Assembly: GCA_018262835.1 (NCBI GenBank)
Contig: JADFDP010000011.1
Location: 1-47,636, forward strand
Source of the DNA: Candidatus Aminicenantota bacterium
Lineage (GTDB): Bacteria > Acidobacteriota > Aminicenantia > UBA2199
Length of the DNA: 47,636 nucleotides
Reading direction: 5' to 3'
Shown: one piece after another, positions 15,380 through 23,235 of the stretch
Numbering within the stretch: the first letter of the stretch is position 1
Layout of the letters: every line of letters starts with the position of its first letter
Notes under the pieces: generated by a model
What the model was told of the DNA's origin: nothing
What the model saw: the letters and a program-made list of their open reading frames with translations, nothing else
Databases searched by the model: none
Made by a program: the position numbers and the translations under genes

Positions 15380-15946
15380 CTAAAAAAGGAATCCCAGCCG
15401 GCCGCCCAGGCGCACGCCGCCCAGGATGATATCCATGCTCTTTCCCGCGAAGCGGGCCGTGGTCCAGGCCCCGGCATAGGAAATAGACATTCCCAGAAAA
15501 ATCCTTTTCTGCAGAAAATAGCGCAGGCCGATTCCCGCCTCGAAACCCAACGCCGACTTGCTGGCGGTTTCACCCATGGCCTTTTCCCGGAAACCGGCCA
15601 GGAGCAGGGCAGCAAAAAGATCGGCCTGCAGACGGCGGCCGCGACCGGCCCCCCAGCCCCCCCCCAAAGCGAAGAAATCCTGTCTGGCCTTGGTCTCATC
15701 GTTTAGAATGGGCACTTTGTCCTTGGCGGCAAAAAAACTGTAGCCCAGCCAGAAATAGAAATTTTTATAAAAATTATAGCCGGCTCTGAGTTCCGGACTG
15801 ACTTGCGCACTTCCATAGATATCCTTAAAACGACTGTCTGCAGGCAATTGGACCGCGGCGCCGGCGCTGACAAAAAACCTGCTGCGGGCAGCAGGCAGGA
15901 ACAGGCAAAATGACAGGAAGACGACGGTGATGGGAAATTTCTTCAT
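15380..15946 (-). CDS. Predicted outer-membrane beta-barrel protein
   Basis: This 188-residue protein has a signal peptide (1-22) and then alternating amphipathic strands rich in Tyr, Phe and Gly (AGYNFYKNFYFWLGYSFF; IGLRYFLQKRIFLGMSISYAGAW). It ends in LGGRLGFLF with a terminal Phe, as expected for a BAM-recognised barrel. Its size suits an eight-stranded OmpA/OmpX-like barrel. Start ATG 15946 has AAGGTG upstream and lies nine bases after the stop of the subtilase gene, so it is in that operon. Confidence 0.78.
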   Translation of the reverse strand: MKKFPITVVFLSFCLFLPAARSRFFVSAGAAVQLPADSRFKDIYGSAQVSPELRAGYNFYKNFYFWLGYSFFAAKDKVPILNDETKARQDFFALGGGWGAGRGRRLQADLFAALLLAGFREKAMGETASKSALGFEAGIGLRYFLQKRIFLGMSISYAGAWTTARFAGKSMDIILGGVRLGGRLGFLF

Positions 15947-15955
15947 TTTCGCACC

Positions 15956-17998
15956 TTAAATGCTCTGTTCGTTGGACAGGGCGATGACCTCGCCCAGGGC
16001 GCTCACGGCCTGGATCACGTAGGAATACGACACGGCCCGTTCAAGATATTTGTCGTAAAAGGTATAGCCGCCGTTCTGGATCTCGCTGCCGGCGATTTCC
16101 TTGACGGCCTGAAAGCTGCCGCCGGCAATTTTGCGGTACACCGTGTAGGTTTCGCCGCGGATCGTTGATCCGGGATCCTTTTCCACGCTGAAGTACACTT
16201 CCGCGAAATCCTTGTTCACCACCCAGACGCTGGCCTGCTGGCGTGAAACCGTCATGGACAGGATCAAGCTCTGTGAAAGCGCCCGAGCCAAATTCAGACG
16301 CGCCCCGGTTTTCATCCTGTTTTCCAGCGCTGTCAGGCGGTCGGCGCCGGAATAGAGCCGGCTGATGCGTTTGGAAAGATCGTCACCGGGAAATTGGGCG
16401 GCCAGCAGCCCCAGGGCTGCGCATACGTGCGGGGCGGCCATTGAGGTGCCGTCCTTGATCTCGTAATTCCCCGGGCGAATGACCAGGGTGGCTTGATGAA
16501 TACCACGGGCCTTGATCTGCAAGCCGTCTTCCCTGGCCAGGGAAATGACCGGGATCCAGCTCCCGGCATTGCCCAGAGTTCCGGAAAAATTTCCCGGTTC
16601 ATTGTTATAGATCGCCACAGCCGCGGCCCCTGCGTTTTGGGCGTGGATGGTTTTTTCGTTGAAAGTGATGTCGCCGCGCTCGATCAGGGCGATATTGCCC
16701 CTGACCCCGGCCGGGAAAGAACTCGCGCTCAAGCCGCCTCCGCAATCATAGACAGCGCGGGTCAGGCCGGTGGCGGGGGTCGTTCCCGAAAACTCCAGGG
16801 GGTTGGCGTCAAAAACATCACCTGCCGATTTCAGCCACGCTTCCAATCCCTTGCCGGACAGGACCGTCGAGAGAATGCCCGCCCCCGGGGCGGCCATGTC
16901 GACCCCCTTGGCGCCGTAATTCGAAAAAGACGCGAGCTGGTCATTGCCGTCAGTCGCGGCCACGGCGATGATATTGGGCAGATCGTAGCTGGCCGGATAA
17001 AAGGGGTTGCTATCGTTGTCCGTTCCTTCGTTGCCGGCGGCACAGACCACGGCGATGCCCTGGCTGCCGGCTGCGGCGATGGCATCATTCTGCAGCTGGT
17101 TTTCGCCGCCGCCGCCAAAGGAAGCGTTGATGGCCACCAGGTTGACGCCGTAATCCCGCTTCAGCAAAACGGCGTACTCGATGGCTTCGGTGCTGTCGGA
17201 ATCGTAAATATACATGTCGGGCCGGAAGCCCTTCAAGGCCATGATGCGGGCATTCCAGTTAATGCCGCAGACGCCGGTGCCGTTGTTGCCGACCGCGGCC
17301 ATGGTCCCGGCAACATGCGTTCCGTGGGTGTCGATGTCCATGGGGTCGCTGTCGTTGCGTCCCGAGTTGTCGGAGGCGAAGTCGTAGCCGTATACATCAT
17401 CGCGAAAACCGTTGCCGTCGTCATCGATGCCGTTGCCCGGAACTTCGCCGGGGTTGCGCCACATGTTGGCCGCCAGGTCTTCATGGCGGTAATCGACCCC
17501 GGTATCCAGGACGGCAAGCACCACTCCGGTCGAACCCACGGTTTTTTCCCAGGCCGCCGGAGCGTTGATCTTGCGCATGGCCCAGAGCTTGGCGAATTTG
17601 GGGTCATTGGGCAAACGCTGCAGACGGCGGCGGTAGTTGGGAGAAACGGCCTCCACTTGCGGGCTGGACTGCAGGGCGGCCAGCAATTCACGGGTGGAAT
17701 GGCGTGCCGAACGCATGAGCAAAAACGGGCGCTGGCGCATCTGCGACAGGATACGGAATTCGCGCATGTCGTCCACGGCCAGGTCGGCGGCCAGGACGGC
17801 AGCGGCGTCCAGGGTGGTCCCGGACTTGAATGCCACCATCACCTCCCCTTCCGCATATTGCGGCCCATTGCCCGGGATGCCAGCCGACGCTTGCCGGGCG
17901 CTTTTTTCAGATGCCGGGCCGAGACGGATCCCCAGGACGCCAAATATCAGCACCAAAATTAAAATAAACGGCCAATGGCGGTTTCCGCGTCCGCTCAT
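15956..17998 (-). CDS. Secreted subtilisin-like serine protease (S8) with PA insert
   Basis: This 680-residue protease has a signal or anchor helix (about 10-27). A pro-domain of the fervidolysin kind follows (AEGEVMVAFKSG... VEAVSPNYRRR). The catalytic domain shows VLDTGVD (Asp 165), DTHGTHVAGT (His 225), the oxyanion region AINASFGGG and DGTSMAAPH (Ser 519). A protease-associated insert lies between about 390 and 490 (RGNIALIERGDITFNEKTIHAQNAGAAAVAIYN). The C-terminus is a fibronectin-like beta domain. The calcium-type insertion GNGIDDDGNGFRDDVYG is typical of large bacterial subtilases. Start ATG 17998 has AAGGAGG upstream. It is co-transcribed with the outer-membrane barrel gene. Confidence 0.94.
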   Translation of the reverse strand: MSGRGNRHWPFILILVLIFGVLGIRLGPASEKSARQASAGIPGNGPQYAEGEVMVAFKSGTTLDAAAVLAADLAVDDMREFRILSQMRQRPFLLMRSARHSTRELLAALQSSPQVEAVSPNYRRRLQRLPNDPKFAKLWAMRKINAPAAWEKTVGSTGVVLAVLDTGVDYRHEDLAANMWRNPGEVPGNGIDDDGNGFRDDVYGYDFASDNSGRNDSDPMDIDTHGTHVAGTMAAVGNNGTGVCGINWNARIMALKGFRPDMYIYDSDSTEAIEYAVLLKRDYGVNLVAINASFGGGGENQLQNDAIAAAGSQGIAVVCAAGNEGTDNDSNPFYPASYDLPNIIAVAATDGNDQLASFSNYGAKGVDMAAPGAGILSTVLSGKGLEAWLKSAGDVFDANPLEFSGTTPATGLTRAVYDCGGGLSASSFPAGVRGNIALIERGDITFNEKTIHAQNAGAAAVAIYNNEPGNFSGTLGNAGSWIPVISLAREDGLQIKARGIHQATLVIRPGNYEIKDGTSMAAPHVCAALGLLAAQFPGDDLSKRISRLYSGADRLTALENRMKTGARLNLARALSQSLILSMTVSRQQASVWVVNKDFAEVYFSVEKDPGSTIRGETYTVYRKIAGGSFQAVKEIAGSEIQNGGYTFYDKYLERAVSYSYVIQAVSALGEVIALSNEQSI

Positions 17999-18036
17999 GC
18001 GCGCCTCCTTGATGGACCTTCCGAAAATTACAACAA

Positions 18037-18065
18037 AGCCTAACAATCTTTGGCCGCAATGTCAA
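18037..18065 (-). promoter_or_regulatory. Promoter of subtilase-barrel operon
   Basis: Minus strand TTGACA (18065-18060), 17 bp, TAGGCT (18042-18037). The leader to ATG 17998 is about 33 nt with an AAGGAGG site. Confidence 0.5.
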
Positions 18066-18135
18066 CCAACAAGGAAACAGATCTCCTCCGGCTGCAGGCT
18101 GCTGGAAAAGTCGGGTCTTGGGCTTCCGGGGTTGT

Positions 18136-19455
18136 TTATTTGCAAATGACGGACGAGTTGTTCACCACCTGGATAACGGCCGCGCTGGCGTCTCCCGGCA
18201 AGGTAAAAATGATCCTGTGGCGGAGCGTGAGCGTGACTTCCCCGGAACCAGAAGCAATGCTGTATTCCTTGCCACCGGCCGGGCTGGCGCAGAAATCAGT
18301 GATGTTGCCGCCGCAGGTCCTATCAAAGCTGTTGGTCACGTCGATCCTCTGGGCGCCGTTGACATAGACGATGTCGCGGCGGGTCAGCCCTCTGCAGGCG
18401 GTGACGGTCAGCTTGATGCTCCAGGAGTTGATCTGCGGGCCGGTAATGGAAACCGTGGTCTCGTTGTCGTAGCCATTGGCATGGGTCGGATTGGGCGCCC
18501 AAGTATCACGGGGGGTGATGGTCGGCAAAGTGGCGCTGGTCGAATGGGCGGAGGCGAACCAGCAGTTCCAGGCCTGGTATTCATTTTCATAATAGATATT
18601 CCCGTTGTCCTCTTCGGTTTTTTTCTTGATGACCTTGGTATACAGAAAATAACCGCCTACGGCAAGGACGGCCAGGCCGACCAGGGTTCCCAGAAATCTG
18701 CCGATGCCCCCTTTTTTCTTCCCCACTTTGACGTAGACAGCATCTTGCGGGCAGTCGTGTTTGTAATATTTGAATTTTTTCAGTTCCAGTCCTGCAAAAG
18801 TTTTACCCCTGCCCAAAATTTTCTTGGCCAGGCAGAAATACTTGATGGCCAACTCCTTGAATTTCAACTTTTCGTAGGTGGCGCCGCTCAATAAATAAAT
18901 TTCTCCTTTTAATGTGTCGCGGCCTTCGGTCGGGGCGATCTCGGTTACGAGCTTCTCCAGGATCTCCCTGGCCGCTTCGTAGTTTTCGGCAAAAAAAGCG
19001 TTCCGGGCATCATCCAAACGAACGGCATAGACATCCACGGTCACCACGGCCGGTTGAGGAGGAGGCGGCTCACAGGATTCCGCATAATACTGCAGCATGC
19101 TCAAGTCCAGCCCTTCACTGCCCTGGTTTTCTCCCAGCAGGGTTTTGGCCAGGCAAAAATGGCTGACCGCCGCTTCCCTGTCGAGCATTTTTTCGCAAAC
19201 CGCTCCCAGGAAAAGATGGGCTTCGCCCTTGAGCGGATCACGGTCGGTAATGCTTTCCAGTTGGCCGAGCAGGGTTTCCAGCAGGGCCCGCGCCTCCGGA
19301 TATTCGCCGGCGGCGTACGCCGAGCGTGCGGCAGCGAATTGATCGGCCAGGGCATCGCCGCTTTGGGCGAGCAGGAATTCCGACTGGAAGGCCAGCAGCC
19401 CGACCAGGATTAGGGCAGCGGCTTTGCACCCAAACGACTTGGGAAATTGGCTCAT
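18136..19455 (-). CDS. TPR-containing exported protein with membrane segment
   Basis: This 439-residue protein has a signal peptide (1-30) and two similar TPR-like blocks of about 110 residues. The first is around 35-125 (ADQFAAARSAYAAGEYPEARALLETLLGQ) and the second around 140-235 (LDDARNAFFAENYEAAREILEKLVTE), each ending in a similar 'AIKYFCLAKKILG... LxxxKYYxxxC' segment, so they are an internal duplication. A transmembrane helix (about 255-275, FLGTLVGLAVLAVGGYFLY) followed by KKKTEE separates them from a beta-rich C-terminal domain with four Cys. AAGGAGG precedes ATG 19455. I do not know its function; the layout suggests an envelope scaffold protein. It is divergent from the phosphatase operon. 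Confidence 0.8.
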   Translation of the reverse strand: MSQFPKSFGCKAAALILVGLLAFQSEFLLAQSGDALADQFAAARSAYAAGEYPEARALLETLLGQLESITDRDPLKGEAHLFLGAVCEKMLDREAAVSHFCLAKTLLGENQGSEGLDLSMLQYYAESCEPPPPQPAVVTVDVYAVRLDDARNAFFAENYEAAREILEKLVTEIAPTEGRDTLKGEIYLLSGATYEKLKFKELAIKYFCLAKKILGRGKTFAGLELKKFKYYKHDCPQDAVYVKVGKKKGGIGRFLGTLVGLAVLAVGGYFLYTKVIKKKTEEDNGNIYYENEYQAWNCWFASAHSTSATLPTITPRDTWAPNPTHANGYDNETTVSITGPQINSWSIKLTVTACRGLTRRDIVYVNGAQRIDVTNSFDRTCGGNITDFCASPAGGKEYSIASGSGEVTLTLRHRIIFTLPGDASAAVIQVVNNSSVICK

Positions 19456-19483
19456 GAGATTCCTCCTTGAATTCAATGGTGAA

Positions 19484-19512
19484 ATAATAAAAATTGGCAA
19501 ATCAATTGTCAA
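19484..19512 (-). promoter_or_regulatory. Promoter of TPR protein gene
   Basis: Minus strand TTGACA (19512-19507), 17 bp, TATTAT (19489-19484): near-consensus. AAGGAGG follows in the leader before ATG 19455. Confidence 0.65.
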
Positions 19513-19578
19513 GTCGCAGCGGACCATTGCTTTGCTTTTTTAAGGCCTGCTCCCCGGTACTGTCGGAAGCCGCGGCCG

Positions 19579-19607
19579 TTGACTTTTTTTTAACGCTTGA
19601 TTATAGT
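19579..19607 (+). promoter_or_regulatory. Promoter of the 12.5-kb phosphatase-transpeptidase operon
   Basis: TTGACT (19579-19584), 17 bp, TATAGT (19602-19607). The predicted start is near 19614, just before a GGGAGG ribosome site that serves ATG 19625. Confidence 0.6.
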
Positions 19608-19624
19608 GGGCTCCGGGAGGAATT

Positions 19625-19684
19625 ATGGCCGGAAACAATCCCGCAAACAACGGCAGCAATCCAGGCTGCTTCAAGCAGGGGTGA
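19625..19684 (+). CDS. Possible 19-residue leader peptide (or broken N-terminus of the phosphatase)
   Basis: ATG 19625 has a strong GGGAGG site and follows a good promoter. The frame encodes MAGNNPANNGSNPGCFKQG and stops at TGA 19682-19684. It is in the same frame as the phosphatase that starts at GTG 19691, with only the TGA and two codons between. Either this is a small leader ORF coupled to the phosphatase, or the phosphatase once began at 19625 and the TGA is a mutation or sequencing error. Confidence 0.4.
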   Translation: MAGNNPANNGSNPGCFKQG

Positions 19685-19690
19685 TGGGCT

Positions 19691-20932
19691 GTGGACCGCA
19701 TCAGCCGTTTTAAAAGCGAAATGCTCGACCTCTATTCCGAGGTCAATCTCGGCCTGCTGCTGAAAAAGATCACCGCCGGCATCCGCGGCTATCTGGCTAG
19801 CGAAGAAGCCTCCATATTCATTTTCGATCCTGAAAAGGAAGAACTGACCTTTGAAACGGCCACCGGAGCCAACGAAAAGGAATTAAAGCGGATCATTTTG
19901 AAAAAAGGCCAGGGAGCAGCCGGTTGGATTGCTGAAAAACGCCGGGGGGTGATCATCGACGACTGCAGCCGCGATCCGCGCCACACGGCCTTGACCGACC
20001 GGAAAACCCATTTCCAGACCCGCTCCCTTCTCGGCGTGCCGGTGCTCATGGGAGAGCGTTTGCTCGGCGTGCTGGAGGCGGTGAACAAGAAAAAAGGCAA
20101 ATTCAGCCAGGCCGACCTGCGGCTGATGACGCGCATGGCATCCTTCCTGGCCATCCCTTTGCAGAACGCCGTGCTCATTCGCCAGATGCTGGAAAAGGAA
20201 AAGATTGAAAAGGAATTGCAGATCGCCCGCTCCATTCAGCAGTCGTTTCTGCAGCAGGATCCCGTTGTTTTTCCGGGACTGGACATTTCTTTCCTGAATA
20301 TCGCTTCTTCCAAAGTGGGCGGCGACTATTATGAGATCATGCCCCTGGGAGCTCGGCAGATCGTTTTCAGCATCAACGACGTCTCCGGGCATGGCATTCC
20401 CGCCTCCCTGCTGATGGCCGTGTTTCGCAGCAATTTCGTCTTCAACCTGAGCCATGGCGGCGACATTGCCGCGACCATCGGCTATCTGAACCGACTGCTT
20501 GCCGAGACCACCGCAGCCAACTTGTATGTCACCTCTTTCACCTGCAAGCTCGACATGGCCAGCGGCGACCTCGACTACATCAATGCCGGCCACCCGCCCC
20601 CCCTGGTGGTGCGCGCCAACGCCACGCTGCTTTTGGACGTGGGCGGTTTGGCCGTAGGCATGTTCGCCGCCGCCGAGCATCCCGTCTCACGCTTTCATCT
20701 GGAGCCCGGCGATATTTTGGTCTTTTACACCGACGGCGTGATCGAAACCGCCAATGAAAAGGATGAGGAATATTCCCGGGAGCGCCTCGCGACCGCGGTG
20801 ACGACGCGGCGCTCCCTGCCGGCTGCCGCCCTGCAGGCGGCCCTGATCGAAGATCTCACGAATTTTTCCCGCCGCGGCGGATTTGCCGATGACGTCACCC
20901 TGATGGTTGTCAAATACCTGGGAGGTAAGTGA
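19691..20932 (+). CDS. GAF-domain PP2C (SpoIIE/RsbU-type) protein phosphatase
   Basis: This 413-residue protein begins at GTG 19691 with AGGGGTGA upstream. The GAF domain covers about residues 15-160 (FDPEKEELTFETATGANEKELKR; RSLLGVPVLMGERLLGVLEAVNK). A short coiled-coil linker follows, then a SpoIIE-type PP2C domain with metal-binding motifs GGDYYEI, NDVSGHGIPASLLMA, GHPPP and FYTDGVIE, and final DDVTLMVVK. Family knowledge: such enzymes dephosphorylate an anti-sigma antagonist or similar STAS protein in response to a signal sensed by GAF. No STAS or HATPase kinase gene is visible nearby, so its target is elsewhere or is unconventional. It is the first gene of the operon; the next ATG comes two bases after its stop. 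Confidence 0.92.
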   Translation: MDRISRFKSEMLDLYSEVNLGLLLKKITAGIRGYLASEEASIFIFDPEKEELTFETATGANEKELKRIILKKGQGAAGWIAEKRRGVIIDDCSRDPRHTALTDRKTHFQTRSLLGVPVLMGERLLGVLEAVNKKKGKFSQADLRLMTRMASFLAIPLQNAVLIRQMLEKEKIEKELQIARSIQQSFLQQDPVVFPGLDISFLNIASSKVGGDYYEIMPLGARQIVFSINDVSGHGIPASLLMAVFRSNFVFNLSHGGDIAATIGYLNRLLAETTAANLYVTSFTCKLDMASGDLDYINAGHPPPLVVRANATLLLDVGGLAVGMFAAAEHPVSRFHLEPGDILVFYTDGVIETANEKDEEYSRERLATAVTTRRSLPAAALQAALIEDLTNFSRRGGFADDVTLMVVKYLGGK

Positions 20933-20934
20933 CC

Positions 20935-23235
20935 ATGAAACGCATTGCCCTGTTTTGCATCCTGATCTTGACCGTCGCCTGGGCCTGGGCCCAGACCGCT
21001 CAACTGATCCCGGCCGCGCCATTTTATGACCGCCAGGTTAAAAAAGGAGCGCTGGAAATGGACGGCATGGACATCGACATCCGCTTCTCCGGCCATTTCG
21101 CCCGGGTAAAGATCACCCAGGTCTACTACAACAACAGTCCCGAGATCTTTGAGGGGCAATACAAGATATTCATCCGCAGCAACGGCCTGTTCGACGATTT
21201 TGCCATCTGGGAGAACGGCGAGCGCATCCCCGGGGTCATCCTCGAGAAAAAGCGGGCACGCAGCCTGTATGAGGAAATCAAGTACCTGCAGATCGATCCC
21301 GGGCTGGCGGCCCGGCCCGAAGGCGAGGAGGCCCACCAGACCGGGATGATCAGCATCAAAGTGGCCCCCATCCAGCCCTACGCTTACAAGCGCATCGAGT
21401 TTTCCTATGTCGATCTGCCGCCGCTGCTTGATTTCAGCCAGCATTTCACCCTGTACATCGCGCCCGACAGTGGCCAGAAGCAAAAGGTCCGGCGCCTGAA
21501 CATCTCCCTGTCCGGTCGTTCGGGACTGGAGCTCGAAACGGTCCGCGAAGAATCCCTGCTGAACGCGGACGCCCGTGTCAAGGACAACGGCTTCACCCTG
21601 GAAAAAAGCTTGCACGACGTCCTGCTGGACAAGAACATCCGCCTGCGCTGGAACCTGCAGCGCCAGGAAAATTTGTTTTTCCAGTTTTACCGCCAGGATG
21701 AAGCCCGCACCGATTATTACGCGGTGTCACCTGAACTGCAGACCATCCGCGACCCCGACGGCTATTTTTTAATCACCGCCGTGCTCAAGGGTGAGACCGA
21801 GGACCTGGCCCCCGGCCGCTACCATTTTGTCATGGATCTGTCGACATCGATCACGCCGGAGAACCTGCAGCTGGAGATCGAAGGCCTGAGCACCCTGCTC
21901 AAGCGCCTGCCGCGCGGTTCGCAATACCAGGTCTACGGCTTCAACCAGGATATTTTCCCCATCGACGGCGGCTGGCAGCAGCCGGAAGCGGCCTCCATCC
22001 AGGCCACTTTCGCCAAGATCTACGGCCTGAAGCTCGCTTCGGGCTCGAACCTGTCCCGGGTATTGGGCCATTTCACGCTGGCCGGCGAACGTCCGGTCAT
22101 CTTCAGCGACGGTTTTCCCACCATGGGCGAAATCCGCTTCTCCGAACTCAGCCAGTTGAAGCCCGCGGCCAGTTTTTTCCTCATCGGGCTGGGCAAGAAC
22201 CAGAACAGCCAGATGCTGGCCAAGCTCGCTGAAATCAGCTCCGGCTACTACCAGCCCCTGGAGGAAGGGGCCGGGCTGGCGGAAAAGCTGGAAATATTCG
22301 CCAGTTTTCTGGCCAGCCGTTTTTTCTCCGGGCTGCGCTTCCTGTTTTCCTCTCCCGACGTCAGCGCCGTTTATCCTGAAAAATTCTCCGGCGTTTTTCC
22401 GGGCAACGGCATACGGATCAGCGGCAAATACAGCCAGCCCGGCGCCAAGGAGTGCAAGCTGCTCTACCGCTCGCAGGGAAAAGAAATGGTGAAAAAAGAG
22501 CGGGTCACGTTCCCGGAAAAGGAGGGCCGTGATCCCGAAGTGGCCAAGATCTGGGCCAGCCAGCGCATTCAATTTCTGCTGGAGCAGATCGCCGCTGCGG
22601 GCGAGAGACCCGAATGGGTGACCGAGATCATCCGACTCTCCAAGCGCTTCAAGATCATCACCCCATACACCTCCATGCTGGCCGCCCACCGCAGCTACCT
22701 GCTGCCCGACGCCATGCGTCCGGCCGATCCGCTGCTGATCGTCAAGGCTCACCCCGACATCGTGGCCGTGGAAGCCGAACTGCCCTTCGGCGAAACCAAA
22801 AAACTGGCCTACAACCCCGGCGCGGATCACTGGCGCACGCGCTTCCTTGTCCCCGCCAATACCGCTGACGGCGAATACGGGTGCCAGGTCATCCTGCGCG
22901 ACCGGCAGGGCCATGTCTACATGGAAAAAAAGAAATTCCGCGTCGACGCCAGCGCCCCGGTTTTCCGCGGCGCCGGGCTGGAACGCAGGAGAGTCAGTCC
23001 CGGCGATGTGCTGCGTTTCGAGGTGCGGGCTCCGCGCGACACGCGCCGCATCACCGCCTTCAACCCGGTGCTGGGCAAGGTCGAGCTGAGATACGATCCG
23101 CTCTCGGCCTCCTCGCGCGGCCACCTGAAGATCGGGCCGGGGGTCTCGCCCGGGTCGTACGCCTTCGTGGTCGAGGCGGTGGATTTCGCCCAGAACCAGT
23201 TCAGCAAAACCGTTACCGTCGAGGTGAGCCAATGA
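20935..23235 (+). CDS. VIT and von Willebrand factor A domain protein, exported
   Basis: This 766-residue protein has a signal peptide (1-19, AWAWAQ). A VIT (vault/inter-alpha-trypsin) domain spans about 40-165: ARVKITQVYYNNSPEIFEGQYKI, then IPGVILEKKRARSLYEEI. A VWA domain starts near 300 with the MIDAS pattern DLSTS, a Ser/Thr loop and FSDGFPT supplying the later Asp, so metal binding looks intact. The C-terminal 250 residues are beta-rich. Family knowledge: VIT-VWA proteins bind proteins or metals and often act as envelope adhesion or assembly factors. GGAGG lies upstream of ATG 20935; GTG 20929 is a less likely start. The stop overlaps the next gene (ATGA). Confidence 0.9.
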   Translation: MKRIALFCILILTVAWAWAQTAQLIPAAPFYDRQVKKGALEMDGMDIDIRFSGHFARVKITQVYYNNSPEIFEGQYKIFIRSNGLFDDFAIWENGERIPGVILEKKRARSLYEEIKYLQIDPGLAARPEGEEAHQTGMISIKVAPIQPYAYKRIEFSYVDLPPLLDFSQHFTLYIAPDSGQKQKVRRLNISLSGRSGLELETVREESLLNADARVKDNGFTLEKSLHDVLLDKNIRLRWNLQRQENLFFQFYRQDEARTDYYAVSPELQTIRDPDGYFLITAVLKGETEDLAPGRYHFVMDLSTSITPENLQLEIEGLSTLLKRLPRGSQYQVYGFNQDIFPIDGGWQQPEAASIQATFAKIYGLKLASGSNLSRVLGHFTLAGERPVIFSDGFPTMGEIRFSELSQLKPAASFFLIGLGKNQNSQMLAKLAEISSGYYQPLEEGAGLAEKLEIFASFLASRFFSGLRFLFSSPDVSAVYPEKFSGVFPGNGIRISGKYSQPGAKECKLLYRSQGKEMVKKERVTFPEKEGRDPEVAKIWASQRIQFLLEQIAAAGERPEWVTEIIRLSKRFKIITPYTSMLAAHRSYLLPDAMRPADPLLIVKAHPDIVAVEAELPFGETKKLAYNPGADHWRTRFLVPANTADGEYGCQVILRDRQGHVYMEKKKFRVDASAPVFRGAGLERRRVSPGDVLRFEVRAPRDTRRITAFNPVLGKVELRYDPLSASSRGHLKIGPGVSPGSYAFVVEAVDFAQNQFSKTVTVEVSQ

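Noticed and set aside
19682-19684. Selenocysteine at the in-frame TGA upstream of the phosphatase
   Set aside because: The flanking residues are not a redox site, no SECIS-like hairpin is evident directly after it, and a GTG restart with its own ribosome site explains the gene.
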